From positions 1 to 63,402 of the forward strand of contig DIWT01000060.1 of the NCBI GenBank assembly GCA_002435745.1: a stretch of DNA of 63,402 nt, read 5' to 3'. A program made the position numbers and the translations under genes. This DNA is from a bacterium UBP15_UBA6099. Lineage in GTDB: Bacteria > UBP15 > UBA6099. Under the pieces are notes generated by a model. The model was given only the letters and a program-made list of their open reading frames with translations. It did not search any database and was not told where the DNA came from. Positions 6,086-15,679 of this stretch are shown one piece after another (within the stretch, counting starts at the first letter, position 1; every line of letters starts with the position of its first letter).

Positions 6086-7888
6086 TTGTTGATCAGGAGA
6101 TATATATTTCACGCAACGATTCTCGCAATTACGATAATGTTCGGGACGGCGGCCAACGCTCACCTGTGCATGTTGAAAAACGGGAGTTACACCTTGACTG
6201 ACGCGGCGGTTTGCGCATCGGGAGACGGAACGACGCCGCTACAAGCGGAGTTCTATGCCACCGATTCGGAAATAGCTCTCGACGTGGTTTTTCAACAGGA
6301 CGGGACTACCAAAAAGACATTGGACGCGTATCAGTCAAAGATACGGTTCGACCCGGCGATGGGAAACCCGGCGAGTTGCAACTGCCATGACGCAAGAGGC
6401 TCGAAAACAGAGCCGCCTCCCGGAGAACTCTGCGACGGCGATTCTCCATCATCAGTTTGCGGTTCATATCCTGTGATATGGAATGATATTTCTTCTTCGC
6501 TTACGGTCGGATTGGTGGATGATTTCATCACTGTTGAAAGCGGGAGCTATTACGCTAAAGTGGTGCAGGGCACGCTAGGGAAATCCACAGCGAACACTAA
6601 CCTTCTGATGCAGAGCTTGGTTTTCAAAAACATATATTCAAGCGAAACGACGGCGGCGTACACATTCGCGTTTGATTCGTTTACAAATCTTTTCGACGGG
6701 AACTTCTGCGAATTGCTGACGGAGGCTTGCGGATGCGCGGTTCAGCACAAAGGGATATCGACAATCATCAACGTGTCAAAAGTTCCATGTTTCACAAGGC
6801 CGCCGGCGGTGAGCAGCCTCACGTGTCAGGGAAGAGCCGGCACGTGCTCAAGCGACACTGACGGAACTCCGGCGGATGTTTCGATGTCTTTCACTCTGCC
6901 GACGGGATGCGTGACGACTCTGGGCGGGTCGACGCCTTATACTCCATGTAACGACATCCGTGTTGATATAACTCCGGTTTCGGGCGGAGCCACTGTTCCA
7001 AAAACGTCTTCGCCATTTACTGCGGAAACCGTTTTGAACGACACCTATGTTTCCTACAATGTCGTGGGATCCAGTTCGAGTTGTCTGAGCAGCAATCCTG
7101 TAACGACCAGTTCGGTCAAATGCAGATGCGGAGACCCGCCGGTTGTCGTCATGCAGGAATTGAAAAAGCCGTTTATCGAAAACGGAGCTATAAACGTCAA
7201 GTTTAACATCACGGATCCGGAAGGCGGCGGAATAACACAGTTAAAGTTCTATTACACGAATGATTCCGGAACACCCACGTTGATGCAGTTGAATCTGATA
7301 TCGTCGCTATTGCCAAACGGCGATGTCACGGCGACCATTCCCGGAACCGCGGTAAAGTCGGGGACGGATATCTATTTCGCTATAGTGGCGCAAAGCTCGA
7401 TGGGGTTGGAAACATCGTATCCGCCGGAATTCGATCCTGAAGACGCGGAATCAATATATATCAATGAGGACGGGATGATTTCCGGAGACGACATAATCAA
7501 AGGAACCCATTTCTATTTCGTTGACGGGAATCAGCCTTATCCGAGTTCATTCCCGTTCAGGGCGGGCGGGGATTTGGTTTTAAAGGTATTCTTCCAGTTG
7601 AACGACACGGCGGATGTGTCCGCGAGGATATACTCGCTGGACGGAAGGCTAATCAGGCATCTGGACACTTCGACGGTGTCGCTAAGTTCGTGCAGCGCGT
7701 CGCAGCCGCAGTATTGCAATATGTGCAACTGGCAGGAAGGATGCGTGTGGGACGGGACGACGTACGAGGGCGGAAATAGGTATGTGGCGAACGGGATGTA
7801 TATATTCAATATATACGCGGTATGCACAGGCTCGAATTTCGGCGGGAGCACTCTGGATTACACCAAAGGCATAGTTGTAATGAAATAA
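6086..7888 (+). CDS. Secreted Cys-rich protein with cohesin-like and FlgD-Ig-like domains
   Basis: 600 residues. The start is TTG at 6086, seven bases behind GCAAGGAGGA. A signal peptide (residues ~1-25, ending AANA) sends it across the inner membrane. Residues ~50-200 resemble a cohesin/dockerin-receptor beta fold (DAYQSKIRFDP ... TVGLVDDF). Fibronectin- or Ig-like segments and several short Cys-rich stretches (CNCHDARG, CELLTEACGC, CNMCNWQEGC) follow. The last ~90 residues match the FlgD-Ig-type end domain (VSARIYSLDGRLIRHL ... YVANGMYIFNIYA) often found at the C terminus of surface or type IX-secreted proteins. It is followed at 19 bp by a PorV-like barrel gene, suggesting a cargo/export-partner pair. 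Disulfides are likely. Exact role unknown. Confidence 0.75.
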   Translation: MLIRRYIFHATILAITIMFGTAANAHLCMLKNGSYTLTDAAVCASGDGTTPLQAEFYATDSEIALDVVFQQDGTTKKTLDAYQSKIRFDPAMGNPASCNCHDARGSKTEPPPGELCDGDSPSSVCGSYPVIWNDISSSLTVGLVDDFITVESGSYYAKVVQGTLGKSTANTNLLMQSLVFKNIYSSETTAAYTFAFDSFTNLFDGNFCELLTEACGCAVQHKGISTIINVSKVPCFTRPPAVSSLTCQGRAGTCSSDTDGTPADVSMSFTLPTGCVTTLGGSTPYTPCNDIRVDITPVSGGATVPKTSSPFTAETVLNDTYVSYNVVGSSSSCLSSNPVTTSSVKCRCGDPPVVVMQELKKPFIENGAINVKFNITDPEGGGITQLKFYYTNDSGTPTLMQLNLISSLLPNGDVTATIPGTAVKSGTDIYFAIVAQSSMGLETSYPPEFDPEDAESIYINEDGMISGDDIIKGTHFYFVDGNQPYPSSFPFRAGGDLVLKVFFQLNDTADVSARIYSLDGRLIRHLDTSTVSLSSCSASQPQYCNMCNWQEGCVWDGTTYEGGNRYVANGMYIFNIYAVCTGSNFGGSTLDYTKGIVVMK

Positions 7889-7907
7889 AACAGTGGGAGC
7901 AACGCAG

Positions 7908-8813
7908 ATGCGGAGAATGAAAGTCCTAGCGGCGGCAGCCGCGATAATGGCGGCGATGGCGCCAGCGGCGGCGTTCGCCGGAAGCGCGGATTCCGGGATG
8001 CCTACGGTCGGAGAGCGCGCGCAGGCGATGGGCAACGCTTTCGTGGCGGTGGCAAACGACGCCAGCGCGATTTATTGGAACCCCGCCGGCCTTGCGCTCG
8101 TAAAAAACAGGCAGGCTCAGATCAGCCACACTGACCTGTACGGATGGGGCATCGACTACAACCATGTCGCGTACGCGGACGGCGGATACGGGGCATCGTG
8201 GTCGCACATCGACGCCAGCGACTTCCTGATGGGCGGAGGCGACTGGACGGATGACATGTACACCATCGCAGGCTCAAGGCAGGTTGACCCCCAGACTTAT
8301 ATCGGGGCCGCCGTTAAATGGAGAAAACAGAAATATAATCCTCCGGCCACGATAGACAGCTCAAGGAATCCCGGCAACGGGATTACCGCATACGGGCTAT
8401 CCGGCGACGGGTTCTCCGTGGATGTCGGGTTGCTCTATCTTGTGGACGAAGCGACGACTGTGGGGGCTACGATACAGGATTTGTTCGGCGAGTTGAAAAC
8501 TCAAAACACGGATAGGGACGTTTCCGCCGACAAGATGAATCCCAACATCAGCGTAGGCTTCTCAAGGAAATCCGACAACGATTCTCTGTATGCGATACAG
8601 ATAAGCGACCTCGGCGAGGAGTCCACAGTTCATTTCGGGATAGAGAAGAAATTGCAGGAGGAATTCGTGGTGCGCGCCGGCGTGGACGACGAGGTCGTGA
8701 CGGCGGGGCTGGGATTCACCCGCAATCAGTGGCAAATAAACTATTCTTTCAAGAACAAGTCCGGACTGGGACTTGAGCGGACGCAGAGATTCGGCGCGGT
8801 AGTTTATTTCTGA
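7908..8813 (+). CDS. PorV/UPF0164-like outer-membrane beta-barrel protein
   Basis: 301 residues from the ATG at 7908 (GGGAG upstream). An Ala-rich signal peptide ends AAAFA. Directly after it comes GERAQAMGNAFVAVANDASA-IYWNPAGLA, the hallmark of the PorV/UPF0164/FadL-like barrel family. Alternating beta strands fill the rest and the protein ends in the aromatic FGAVVYF typical of outer-membrane barrels. PorV proteins act as shuttle or attachment proteins in type IX secretion in Bacteroidota; here the neighbour upstream with a FlgD-Ig-like end domain fits such a relation, but no other secretion genes are in view. Confidence 0.8.
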   Translation: MRRMKVLAAAAAIMAAMAPAAAFAGSADSGMPTVGERAQAMGNAFVAVANDASAIYWNPAGLALVKNRQAQISHTDLYGWGIDYNHVAYADGGYGASWSHIDASDFLMGGGDWTDDMYTIAGSRQVDPQTYIGAAVKWRKQKYNPPATIDSSRNPGNGITAYGLSGDGFSVDVGLLYLVDEATTVGATIQDLFGELKTQNTDRDVSADKMNPNISVGFSRKSDNDSLYAIQISDLGEESTVHFGIEKKLQEEFVVRAGVDDEVVTAGLGFTRNQWQINYSFKNKSGLGLERTQRFGAVVYF

Positions 8814-8850
8814 TAATAAGACTTGCGAGAGCAAGAAATGTGAAAAGCGA

Positions 8851-8880
8851 AAAACCCCGAGGTTTCCAAGGGGTTTTTTT
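8851..8880 (+). terminator. Intrinsic terminator after the PorV-like gene
   Basis: AAAACCCC, loop, GGGG followed by seven T. It closes the two-gene unit before ftsE. Confidence 0.85.
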
Positions 8881-8923
8881 CTATCAGCCGCAATGCGGCG
8901 CGACCGAATGAATATCTATTGAT

Positions 8924-9640
8924 ATGATTGATTTCAAAAGAGTCCATCTGATTTACCACAAAGACAAAGTGCATGCGCTTAAGGATGTCAGTTTGTCTTT
9001 TTCAAAAGGCGAAATATCATTTCTCGTAGGTCCGACCGGCTGCGGCAAGTCTTCGCTGCTGAAAATGGTTTACATGGACATCATGCCGAGCCGGGGTTCG
9101 GTGAGAGTTCTTGGGAAAGACACTTATGATTATTCCGAACGGCAGATAGCGCACCTGAGGCGTAAGGTGGGAGTGGTGTTTCAGGACTTCCGGCTTTTGC
9201 CGACGAAAACGGTATACGAGAATGTGGCGTACCCGCTGCACGTGATCGGGGCGTCCGATTATGAGATAGAGAGAAGGGTTCCGCAGGTGGTGAAGCTGGT
9301 GGGCTTGGAGGACAAGCTGGATTCGTTGCCGGGGTCGCTGGCCAAGGGACAGGAACAGCGCGTTAGCATTGCGAGGGCGATAGTGAACGACCCTCTGATA
9401 CTTCTTGCGGACGAGCCGACGGGGAACCTCGACCCGGACACATCGATGGAAATCATCAAGCTGTTGTTGGAGATACAGACGACGCGGGGAACGACGATAC
9501 TTGTGGCGTCGCACGACATGGAGACGGTGAAGCGCAGCCGGAAGCGCATCGTAAGGATAGAGAACGGGATAGTGGTGTCGGATCAGCAGCCGGGGTTCGC
9601 GCATTGCGCGGACTCTCCAGAAGACGTTCGCGGAGAGTAG
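8924..9640 (+). CDS. ftsE: Cell-division ABC transporter ATPase FtsE
   Basis: 238 residues. Walker A GPTGCGKSS at ~36-44, Q-loop VVFQDFRLLP at ~84, signature LAKGQEQRVSIARAI at ~139, Walker B ILLADEPTGNLD at ~160 and switch His in VASHDM. The usual LSGGEQQ is here LAKGQEQ, a mild deviation. FtsE binds FtsX at the inner membrane and regulates septal wall hydrolysis. The ftsX start follows four bases after the stop. Confidence 0.95.
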   Translation: MIDFKRVHLIYHKDKVHALKDVSLSFSKGEISFLVGPTGCGKSSLLKMVYMDIMPSRGSVRVLGKDTYDYSERQIAHLRRKVGVVFQDFRLLPTKTVYENVAYPLHVIGASDYEIERRVPQVVKLVGLEDKLDSLPGSLAKGQEQRVSIARAIVNDPLILLADEPTGNLDPDTSMEIIKLLLEIQTTRGTTILVASHDMETVKRSRKRIVRIENGIVVSDQQPGFAHCADSPEDVRGE

Positions 9641-9644
9641 ATAA

Positions 9645-10532
9645 TTGGGACGCAACACGATTTTCTTTTTTCAGGAGTTGTGGAAAAATCTGACGCGGAA
9701 TCCGCTGATGACCGCCGCCGCCGCGAGCACCACAATGGTGTCTCTTCTGACGTTCGGCTTATCGCTGGCGATAATCACTAACATTAACAATATTTTTGTT
9801 GAGATAACTTCTCAGGTTGAGATTCGGGCGTTCCTGAAAGAAAAAACGGACAACTACCGTATCAAGCAGTTGCAGGACGAGATCATGAAGCTGTCGCACG
9901 TGAGAAGGGTGGAGTACGTGTCTCCGAGCCGGGCTCTGGACAAGCTTCAGGAGGATTTAAATCTTTCGCTGGACATGCCGCCGGAGGAGAACCCGTTGCC
10001 GCACACGATAGTGGTGAGGGTTGGGGATCCGAGGCACATAGACGATGTGGCGGACAGGATAGCGGGCATGGACGACGTGGCGGAGTTGCAGTACGGAGCG
10101 AAGATTCTACAGGGGCTTCTGGCGCTCAGCGTCGCGGTGAAGTCGGTAGGGTATCTTCTGACGCTGCTGATGGCGATAGGAGCGATGTTCACGATAATGA
10201 ACACGATCCGGCTGACGGTGATATCAAGACAGGCGGAGATAAGGACGATGAAGCTGGTAGGGGCGACTTCGTGGTTCATCCGTTGGCCGTTTCTTCTGGA
10301 GGGCATGGCGCTTGGAGTGATAGGGGCGGTGATAGCCGCCGGGCTGGCATCCGCCGGTTATTATATGATGAGCACGAAAGCGCAAAGCTCGCTGCCGTTC
10401 ATCATTCCGATAGTGGACGCGTCGGCGATGTCCAAGCTTATCGTCTTCACGCTTCTTTTCGCCGGAGTGGTAATGGGGCTGGCGGGCAGTTTCATCTCTC
10501 TAGGCAGATATCTGCTGGAAAAGGAAGATTAG
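9645..10532 (+). CDS. ftsX: Cell-division membrane protein FtsX
   Basis: 295 residues, start TTG at 9645 with GGAG upstream overlapping the end of ftsE. One N-terminal membrane helix (~20-48), a periplasmic loop with the FtsX pattern VEIRAFLKE ... VRRVEYVSPSRALDKL, and three C-terminal helices with the FtsX/MacB fold (MNTIRLTVISRQAEIRTMKL). It forms a complex with FtsE. No EnvC-like amidase activator gene follows; instead a PDZ protease gene with its own promoter comes next. Confidence 0.95.
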   Translation: MGRNTIFFFQELWKNLTRNPLMTAAAASTTMVSLLTFGLSLAIITNINNIFVEITSQVEIRAFLKEKTDNYRIKQLQDEIMKLSHVRRVEYVSPSRALDKLQEDLNLSLDMPPEENPLPHTIVVRVGDPRHIDDVADRIAGMDDVAELQYGAKILQGLLALSVAVKSVGYLLTLLMAIGAMFTIMNTIRLTVISRQAEIRTMKLVGATSWFIRWPFLLEGMALGVIGAVIAAGLASAGYYMMSTKAQSSLPFIIPIVDASAMSKLIVFTLLFAGVVMGLAGSFISLGRYLLEKED

Positions 10533-10567
10533 AGTCCGCGCAGGATATCATCCGAGCCGTTCATTTT

Positions 10568-10596
10568 TTGCCAATCCAGAATAATAATACTATACT
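10568..10596 (+). promoter_or_regulatory. Promoter of the carboxy-terminal protease gene
   Basis: TTGCCA (10568-10573), 17 bp spacer, TATACT (10591-10596): close to the sigma-70 consensus, 33 bases before the start codon. Confidence 0.65.
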
Positions 10597-10628
10597 AATC
10601 CAAGCGACAATATTATAGGAGAAGCGAC

Positions 10629-12116
10629 ATGAAAAAAACGGCAAAATCGCTGTTGCAACTATCAATGCTTATCGCCGTGATAACGATGGCGTTTTACGGC
10701 GGCATGAACGAATCGAAAATCAGAAGGGCTTTGGGAGTGGAGAACATCCACGCTCAGGGAATGAGCCAATATGACGACCGATTCCCTCTCATGTTCGAGG
10801 CTTTGGATATCGTAAGAAGCAACTTTATCGACGACACGGTGTCCGAGGAAAAGACCAAGGACCTGACTTATGGCGCGATTCGGGGCATGCTTCGCTCTCT
10901 AGGAGATCAGTATACCCGCTTCATGGACCCGAAGGCGTACAACAACATGTCCATCGACACGAAGGGGAAGTTCGGCGGCATAGGAATAACCATAGGAATA
11001 AGGAACGAGCAGTTGACGGTGATATCCCCGATAGAGGGAACCCCGGCTTATAAAGTCGGTTTGAAGGCGGGGGACATAATAATAAAGATAGACGGGGTGG
11101 CTACGGAGGAGATGGCGCTGGACGACGCGGTGGCGAGGATTCGCGGGGAACAGGGCGAGCCTGTCAAGCTTACGGTCTGGCGGAGGGGGTTCGAGGAGGA
11201 CGGCAAGGAATTCGACATAGTAAGGGACATCATCGAACTGAAGCCGATAAACACGGCGAAGATGCTGGATAACAAGATTGGCTATGTGAAACTGGACACC
11301 TTCAGCGAGCTTTCGGCGGAGAAACTGGAAGAGCAGATAACGACGTTCAACAAGCAGGGCATGAAGGCGATGATATTGGATTTGAGGTACAATCCCGGCG
11401 GGCTTCTGCCGTCGGCGATCGATGTGGCAAGGTTGTTCGTGAACGAAGGCCCGATAGTGCACAGGGAGAGCAGGAGCGGACGTACGGTCACGTACTACGC
11501 GAAGCGGAAAAAGATAGTGAATGTGCCGACGGTGGTGTTGGTTAACAAGTACAGCGCGTCAGCGTCGGAGATAGTGGCGGGGGCGCTTCAGGATCACGAG
11601 GCGGCCACGCTTATCGGGGAGACGACGTTCGGCAAGGGGCTTGTGCAGACGGTTTTCAGGCTGAGCGACAACTCGGCGATTCTGGTTACGACGGACAAGT
11701 ACCTTACGGCGAAGAAGAGGGATATCAATAAATCCGGAATCGTTCCCGACATAGCGGTGTCGCAGGACAGCGTGGACGCGCACGAGAAGGCGGACAACGG
11801 AGATGAAGACGATGACAGCGCGCCCGGAAAAGTCGGCAAGTTCGCGATATCCGAGCTTCACGGAAAGAACGGAGTGGTCTTTAAGAAGAATCCGCTTAAA
11901 GACATTCACTATACGGTGGTCAACAACAAGCGCTATCTGAACGTGGACGACGTGGCGCAGATGTTCGGGACAAAGGCGAGCATCGACGAAAGAACGGGAC
12001 TTCTTTTCATTGATTCGTTGGGCCCGGACGAAGAAGAGGAACAGAAAATGGGCTTGGACCTCGAAAAGGACGTTCAACTGAAAAAAGCGGTGGAGTATCT
12101 TAAAGATAAGATTTGA
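10629..12116 (+). CDS. ctpA: Carboxy-terminal processing protease (S41, PDZ domain)
   Basis: 495 residues. A membrane anchor or signal segment at ~8-25, PDZ domain ~100-180 (GGIGITIGIRNEQLTVIS), S41 protease domain ~195-375 with the Ser in YSASASEIV (~309-313) and Lys in TFGKGLVQ (~335). The C-terminal ~75 residues look like a copper-amine-oxidase N-terminal-like domain (YTVVNNKRYLNVDDVAQMFG), as often found attached to envelope enzymes. It acts in the periplasm on the C-terminal ends of envelope proteins. Ribosome site AGGAGAAGCGAC. It stands behind ftsEX but has its own promoter. Confidence 0.93.
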   Translation: MKKTAKSLLQLSMLIAVITMAFYGGMNESKIRRALGVENIHAQGMSQYDDRFPLMFEALDIVRSNFIDDTVSEEKTKDLTYGAIRGMLRSLGDQYTRFMDPKAYNNMSIDTKGKFGGIGITIGIRNEQLTVISPIEGTPAYKVGLKAGDIIIKIDGVATEEMALDDAVARIRGEQGEPVKLTVWRRGFEEDGKEFDIVRDIIELKPINTAKMLDNKIGYVKLDTFSELSAEKLEEQITTFNKQGMKAMILDLRYNPGGLLPSAIDVARLFVNEGPIVHRESRSGRTVTYYAKRKKIVNVPTVVLVNKYSASASEIVAGALQDHEAATLIGETTFGKGLVQTVFRLSDNSAILVTTDKYLTAKKRDINKSGIVPDIAVSQDSVDAHEKADNGDEDDDSAPGKVGKFAISELHGKNGVVFKKNPLKDIHYTVVNNKRYLNVDDVAQMFGTKASIDERTGLLFIDSLGPDEEEEQKMGLDLEKDVQLKKAVEYLKDKI

Positions 12117-12172
12117 CGCGCGAAAGCCGAGGCGCAACTATAAACAACAAGCATCGTGTCGGAGGATCTGGA

Positions 12173-14086
12173 ATGGCTACTAAGTTCAAAGGCTACATGG
12201 GCAACATGCTGAAGGTGAACCTTTCCACGGGGGAGGTCTCGGAATTCGACGTGACTGACCGCGATAGGGAACTTTACATAGGCAACAAGAGCTTGGCGAC
12301 TAAGATACTGATGGACAACCAGAAGGCTGGGATAGACCCGCTGTCGCCTGAAGCGATGCTGATAGTCAACACTGGGCCGCTTACGGGCAGCAACGCGCCG
12401 TGCACCAGCCGATTCAACGTGTCGGCGAAGAGTCCTCTGACGGGGGCCATCGGGGCGTCCAACTGCGGGGGCGACTTCGGCGTTCAGCTTAAGCGATGCG
12501 GGTACGACGGGATTGTTATCACGGGCAAAGCGGACAAGCCGGTTTATATAGACATAACGGAAAAAGGGGCGGAGATAAAGGACGCGTCGCATTTGTGGGG
12601 ATTGGACACGGAGAAAACACAGGAGGCGCTAAGTCCGAAGACGGGCAAGCTGGTGATAGGGCCTGCCGGGGAGAATCTGGTCAAATACGCGTGTCTGATT
12701 TCGCAGGAAAGGGCGGCGGGCAGGTGCGGACTCGGAGCTGTCGCGGGTTCAAAGAACCTTAAGGCGCTACAGGCCAAGGGCGCAAAAAAGATTGAGGCGG
12801 CGGATCCGGAAGGATTCAAAAAGGCGGTGAAGAGTTGGATCGACATGCTCAAGAGCCATCCCACGACGGGCGAAACTCTCCCGAAGTACGGAACCGCCAA
12901 TCTGGTCAACCCCATTAACCTGAGCAACGCGCTGCCGACGGCGAATTTCAGCCGGGGCAGATATGAGGACGCCGAGATGATAAGCGGCGAGACGCTGGCT
13001 GAAAAATATCTGGTAAAAAACATGGGATGCCTGTCGTGTCCGATCCGCTGCGGAAGAGTGGTCGAGGTGGACGGCAAACAGGTAAAGGGGCCGGAGTTTG
13101 AGACGCTGGGGCTTTTCGGCTCCAACATCCTGAACAATGATTTGGCTCTTATCAATAAATGGAATAGGCAGATGGATTTGCTGGGCCTAGACACGATAAG
13201 CTGCGGAAACACGATAGGCTTTGCCATCGAGTTGACGCAGAAGGGCATGTTGAAGTCGGATCTAAAATTTGGGGAGTTCGGCTGGATGGAACAGTTGCTG
13301 GAAGACATAGCGCACAGGCGGGGGATCGGGAACGACATAGCCGAGGGTTCGCGCGCGATGGCGAGGAAATATGGCGGCGAGGAGTTCGCGATCAACGCGC
13401 GGGGGCTGGAAGTGGCTTGCTATGATCCGCGGTCGTCGGTCGGAATGGGGCTGGGATACGCGGTGTCCAACAGGGGAGGCTGCCACATAAACGCCGGGTA
13501 TATGATTTTCATGGAGCGCACGGGGCCTGTGACGATGGATCCGTATTCGTCGGCGTCCAAGGCGGCGTGGACTGTTTTTCAACAGAATATTTTCGAGGCG
13601 GTCAGCGCGTCGGGCAACTGCATATTCACAACATACGCGATCATGCACAAGGTTCTGCACAGGATAAACAAGAGAGGGCTGCTGTCGAAGATAATATCGA
13701 AGGTGCTGGGAGTGTCCGGGCTTGCGATGGACCACACGGCGATGATTCTGCCGTGGGGGATGCCGATTAACATGCCCGTGATGATTCCGCACTCTCTGGT
13801 GATAGGGAAACTGACCGGGATGAAGATGACGCTTGGCAAATTCTTGCAGGCCGGAGAGCGGGGATACAACATTGAGCGGATGTTCAATGTGAGAGAGGGC
13901 GCGGCTCAGGACACGCTGCCCGGAAGGTTCATGAACGAGAAGCTCGACCCGAAAAGGCCGCCGCTTAAGGCGGCGATGGCCAAGATGCTTCCCGGCTACT
14001 ACAAGGTTCGCGGCTGGGACGCGACGGGCGTTCCGAAAAAGAAGAAGCTTGCTAAACTCGGCATAGGGATTTCGGCGTCAAAGTAA
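12173..14086 (+). CDS. aor: Tungsten-dependent aldehyde ferredoxin oxidoreductase
   Basis: 637 residues from the ATG at 12173, with GGAGG seven bases upstream; the frame is open 60 bases further but without a ribosome site. It has the AOR N-domain opening (GYMGNMLKVNLSTGEV) and the [4Fe-4S] ligands: CLSCPIRC at ~286-293 and a late Cys in SGNCIF (~482). Tungstopterin-binding stretches include NTGPLTGSNAPCTSRF and ARGLEVACYDPR. The family oxidises aldehydes to acids with ferredoxin in the cytoplasm of anaerobes. A MoaD/ThiS-like gene overlaps its stop by one base, so sulfur for the pterin cofactor may be co-supplied. The substrate is unknown. Confidence 0.92.
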   Translation: MATKFKGYMGNMLKVNLSTGEVSEFDVTDRDRELYIGNKSLATKILMDNQKAGIDPLSPEAMLIVNTGPLTGSNAPCTSRFNVSAKSPLTGAIGASNCGGDFGVQLKRCGYDGIVITGKADKPVYIDITEKGAEIKDASHLWGLDTEKTQEALSPKTGKLVIGPAGENLVKYACLISQERAAGRCGLGAVAGSKNLKALQAKGAKKIEAADPEGFKKAVKSWIDMLKSHPTTGETLPKYGTANLVNPINLSNALPTANFSRGRYEDAEMISGETLAEKYLVKNMGCLSCPIRCGRVVEVDGKQVKGPEFETLGLFGSNILNNDLALINKWNRQMDLLGLDTISCGNTIGFAIELTQKGMLKSDLKFGEFGWMEQLLEDIAHRRGIGNDIAEGSRAMARKYGGEEFAINARGLEVACYDPRSSVGMGLGYAVSNRGGCHINAGYMIFMERTGPVTMDPYSSASKAAWTVFQQNIFEAVSASGNCIFTTYAIMHKVLHRINKRGLLSKIISKVLGVSGLAMDHTAMILPWGMPINMPVMIPHSLVIGKLTGMKMTLGKFLQAGERGYNIERMFNVREGAAQDTLPGRFMNEKLDPKRPPLKAAMAKMLPGYYKVRGWDATGVPKKKKLAKLGIGISASK

Positions 14087-14346
14087 TGGACAAGCCGGAA
14101 GTGACGGTTAGGTTTTACACGGCGTTGCGCGCGCGGGCCGGGACGGATGAGATTGCGTGCAGGGCCGCGAGCGTAAGGGGCGTTCTCCGGTATTTGAAAA
14201 GCAATTTTGGAAACGATTTTAACAAAACTCTGAATTCCTGCCATATATTTCTGAACGAAGAGAATATAGTGTTCCTGCGCGGCGCGTCTACGAAGCTGAA
14301 AGACGGAGACACTTTGCATATACTGCCTCCGACGGGCGGCGGCTGA
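14086..14346 (+). CDS. MoaD/ThiS-family sulfur carrier protein
   Basis: 86 residues with the ubiquitin-like fold (VTVRFYTALRARAG ... LKDGDTLHILPP) and a C-terminal Gly-Gly, here GGG, the site of adenylation and thiocarboxylation. The ATG overlaps the AOR stop (TAATG). Such small genes beside AOR genes probably serve assembly of its molybdopterin-type cofactor. The extra terminal Gly is slightly unusual. Confidence 0.85.
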   Translation: MDKPEVTVRFYTALRARAGTDEIACRAASVRGVLRYLKSNFGNDFNKTLNSCHIFLNEENIVFLRGASTKLKDGDTLHILPPTGGG

Positions 14347-14407
14347 CGCGTTGCGTTGAGCAAGTCCCGGCTTTATTATCCAAGCAAATCCTTCAACATT
14401 TTTCGGT

Positions 14408-15652
14408 TCAATACATTGTTTGATACGGCCTGTTGCGGCGGCTGATGAAGGATTGGATTTCTTCGGGAGTGATTACGGGGCGCTTGGGTTTCAGGAGGGC
14501 GCGGATTGCTTCGTCCAATCCGTCGAGGGTCAGTTCGAACATGGGGAAGATTTTAGAGATCATGCGGCCTGACAGGGATGTCTCGAAGATGCGCCTGCGC
14601 ATAGGATTCAGCCAGACTGAGGCGGGGAACCGGGCCATGAGTTTGTGCAGCCACCATATCCCCGCTTCTTCGTTCCGATAGAAATACTCTATACAGCCGT
14701 TGACGTCAAGCAACTCGCTGGGGGCCATGCTCGCGTCTCCGACGTATATGACTTTATAATCCTTGTCATATTGGTTTATCACGTCAGAAGTCGGGATGGA
14801 GGAACTGCGCTCGATGTCCGTCCAGAGGTCCTGATAGACGCAGTTGTGGAAGTAATAGTGTTTGAGGTCTTTGATCTGCGATTTTGCGGCGCTGAAGAGT
14901 TTGCTGACCGCCCAGTGGTAGGGTTCCATCGAGCCGCCGACGTCCATGACGAGAAGGACTTTGATTTTATTTTTTCGGCTGCGTTTCCAGACCAGTTCCA
15001 GATCGCCGGCGTTGCGGCAGGTTTTATCGATGGTGTTGTCGATGTCAAGCTCGTCGAATGGGCCTTCGGGGAGGAGGGTTCTGAGTTTGGACAATGCGAC
15101 GCGGAGGATGCGGGTGTCGAGAATCATGTCGCTTGAGTAGTTGCGGAACTCCCGTTTTTCCGCGATCTGGATGGCGGAGCCGTGCCTGCCGTATCCTTGT
15201 CCGATTCTGACGCCTGCGGGGTTGTAACCGAAAGCGCCTTGAGTTGACCTGCCGCCTGTGCCGATGGCGCGGTCGCCGCCGACATGTCCCTTGTAGTGTC
15301 CTTCTTCCCACTGCTTGCGGAAGTTTTCAAGGACTTCTTCCAGCGGGAGCGCCTGAAGAAGTCTCTTTTCCGCCTCCGTCAGCGTCAGGGGATCGACGTC
15401 TTCAAGCCCTTTGAGTATCTCGTCCACAAGGATGTCGTCGCTCTCTATTCCTTTGAAATATTCAGCGAAGGCCCGGTCGTATCGGTCGTAATAGGATTCG
15501 TTTTTGACGAGTATGGCGCGGGCCAAGCGGTAGAAGACGCTTAGGCTGGCGTCCGCAAGGCCGGCTTTCAGGGCTTCCTGAAGGGTCATCCACTCGTTGA
15601 TGGAGACCGGAACGCCGAAGCGTTTTAGCGTGAAAAAGAAAGCCGTGAACAT
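14408..15652 (-). CDS. VWA-domain protein, CoxE-like
   Basis: 414 residues. N-terminal helical half, a Gly/Arg-rich linker (~130-165), then a von Willebrand A domain with a modified MIDAS motif DVGGSM (~237) and a second conserved Asp in YVGDAS. CoxE-like proteins pair with MoxR ATPases, as here (27 bp after the upstream gene's stop), and act as metal-dependent chaperones or maturation factors. It is the last gene of the long minus-strand operon; the gap to the convergent MoaD gene holds no clear terminator. Confidence 0.88.
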   Translation of the reverse strand: MFTAFFFTLKRFGVPVSINEWMTLQEALKAGLADASLSVFYRLARAILVKNESYYDRYDRAFAEYFKGIESDDILVDEILKGLEDVDPLTLTEAEKRLLQALPLEEVLENFRKQWEEGHYKGHVGGDRAIGTGGRSTQGAFGYNPAGVRIGQGYGRHGSAIQIAEKREFRNYSSDMILDTRILRVALSKLRTLLPEGPFDELDIDNTIDKTCRNAGDLELVWKRSRKNKIKVLLVMDVGGSMEPYHWAVSKLFSAAKSQIKDLKHYYFHNCVYQDLWTDIERSSSIPTSDVINQYDKDYKVIYVGDASMAPSELLDVNGCIEYFYRNEEAGIWWLHKLMARFPASVWLNPMRRRIFETSLSGRMISKIFPMFELTLDGLDEAIRALLKPKRPVITPEEIQSFISRRNRPYQTMY

Positions 15653-15679
15653 AGAGCCTTTCGGAGCGCGCGCGGCGCT

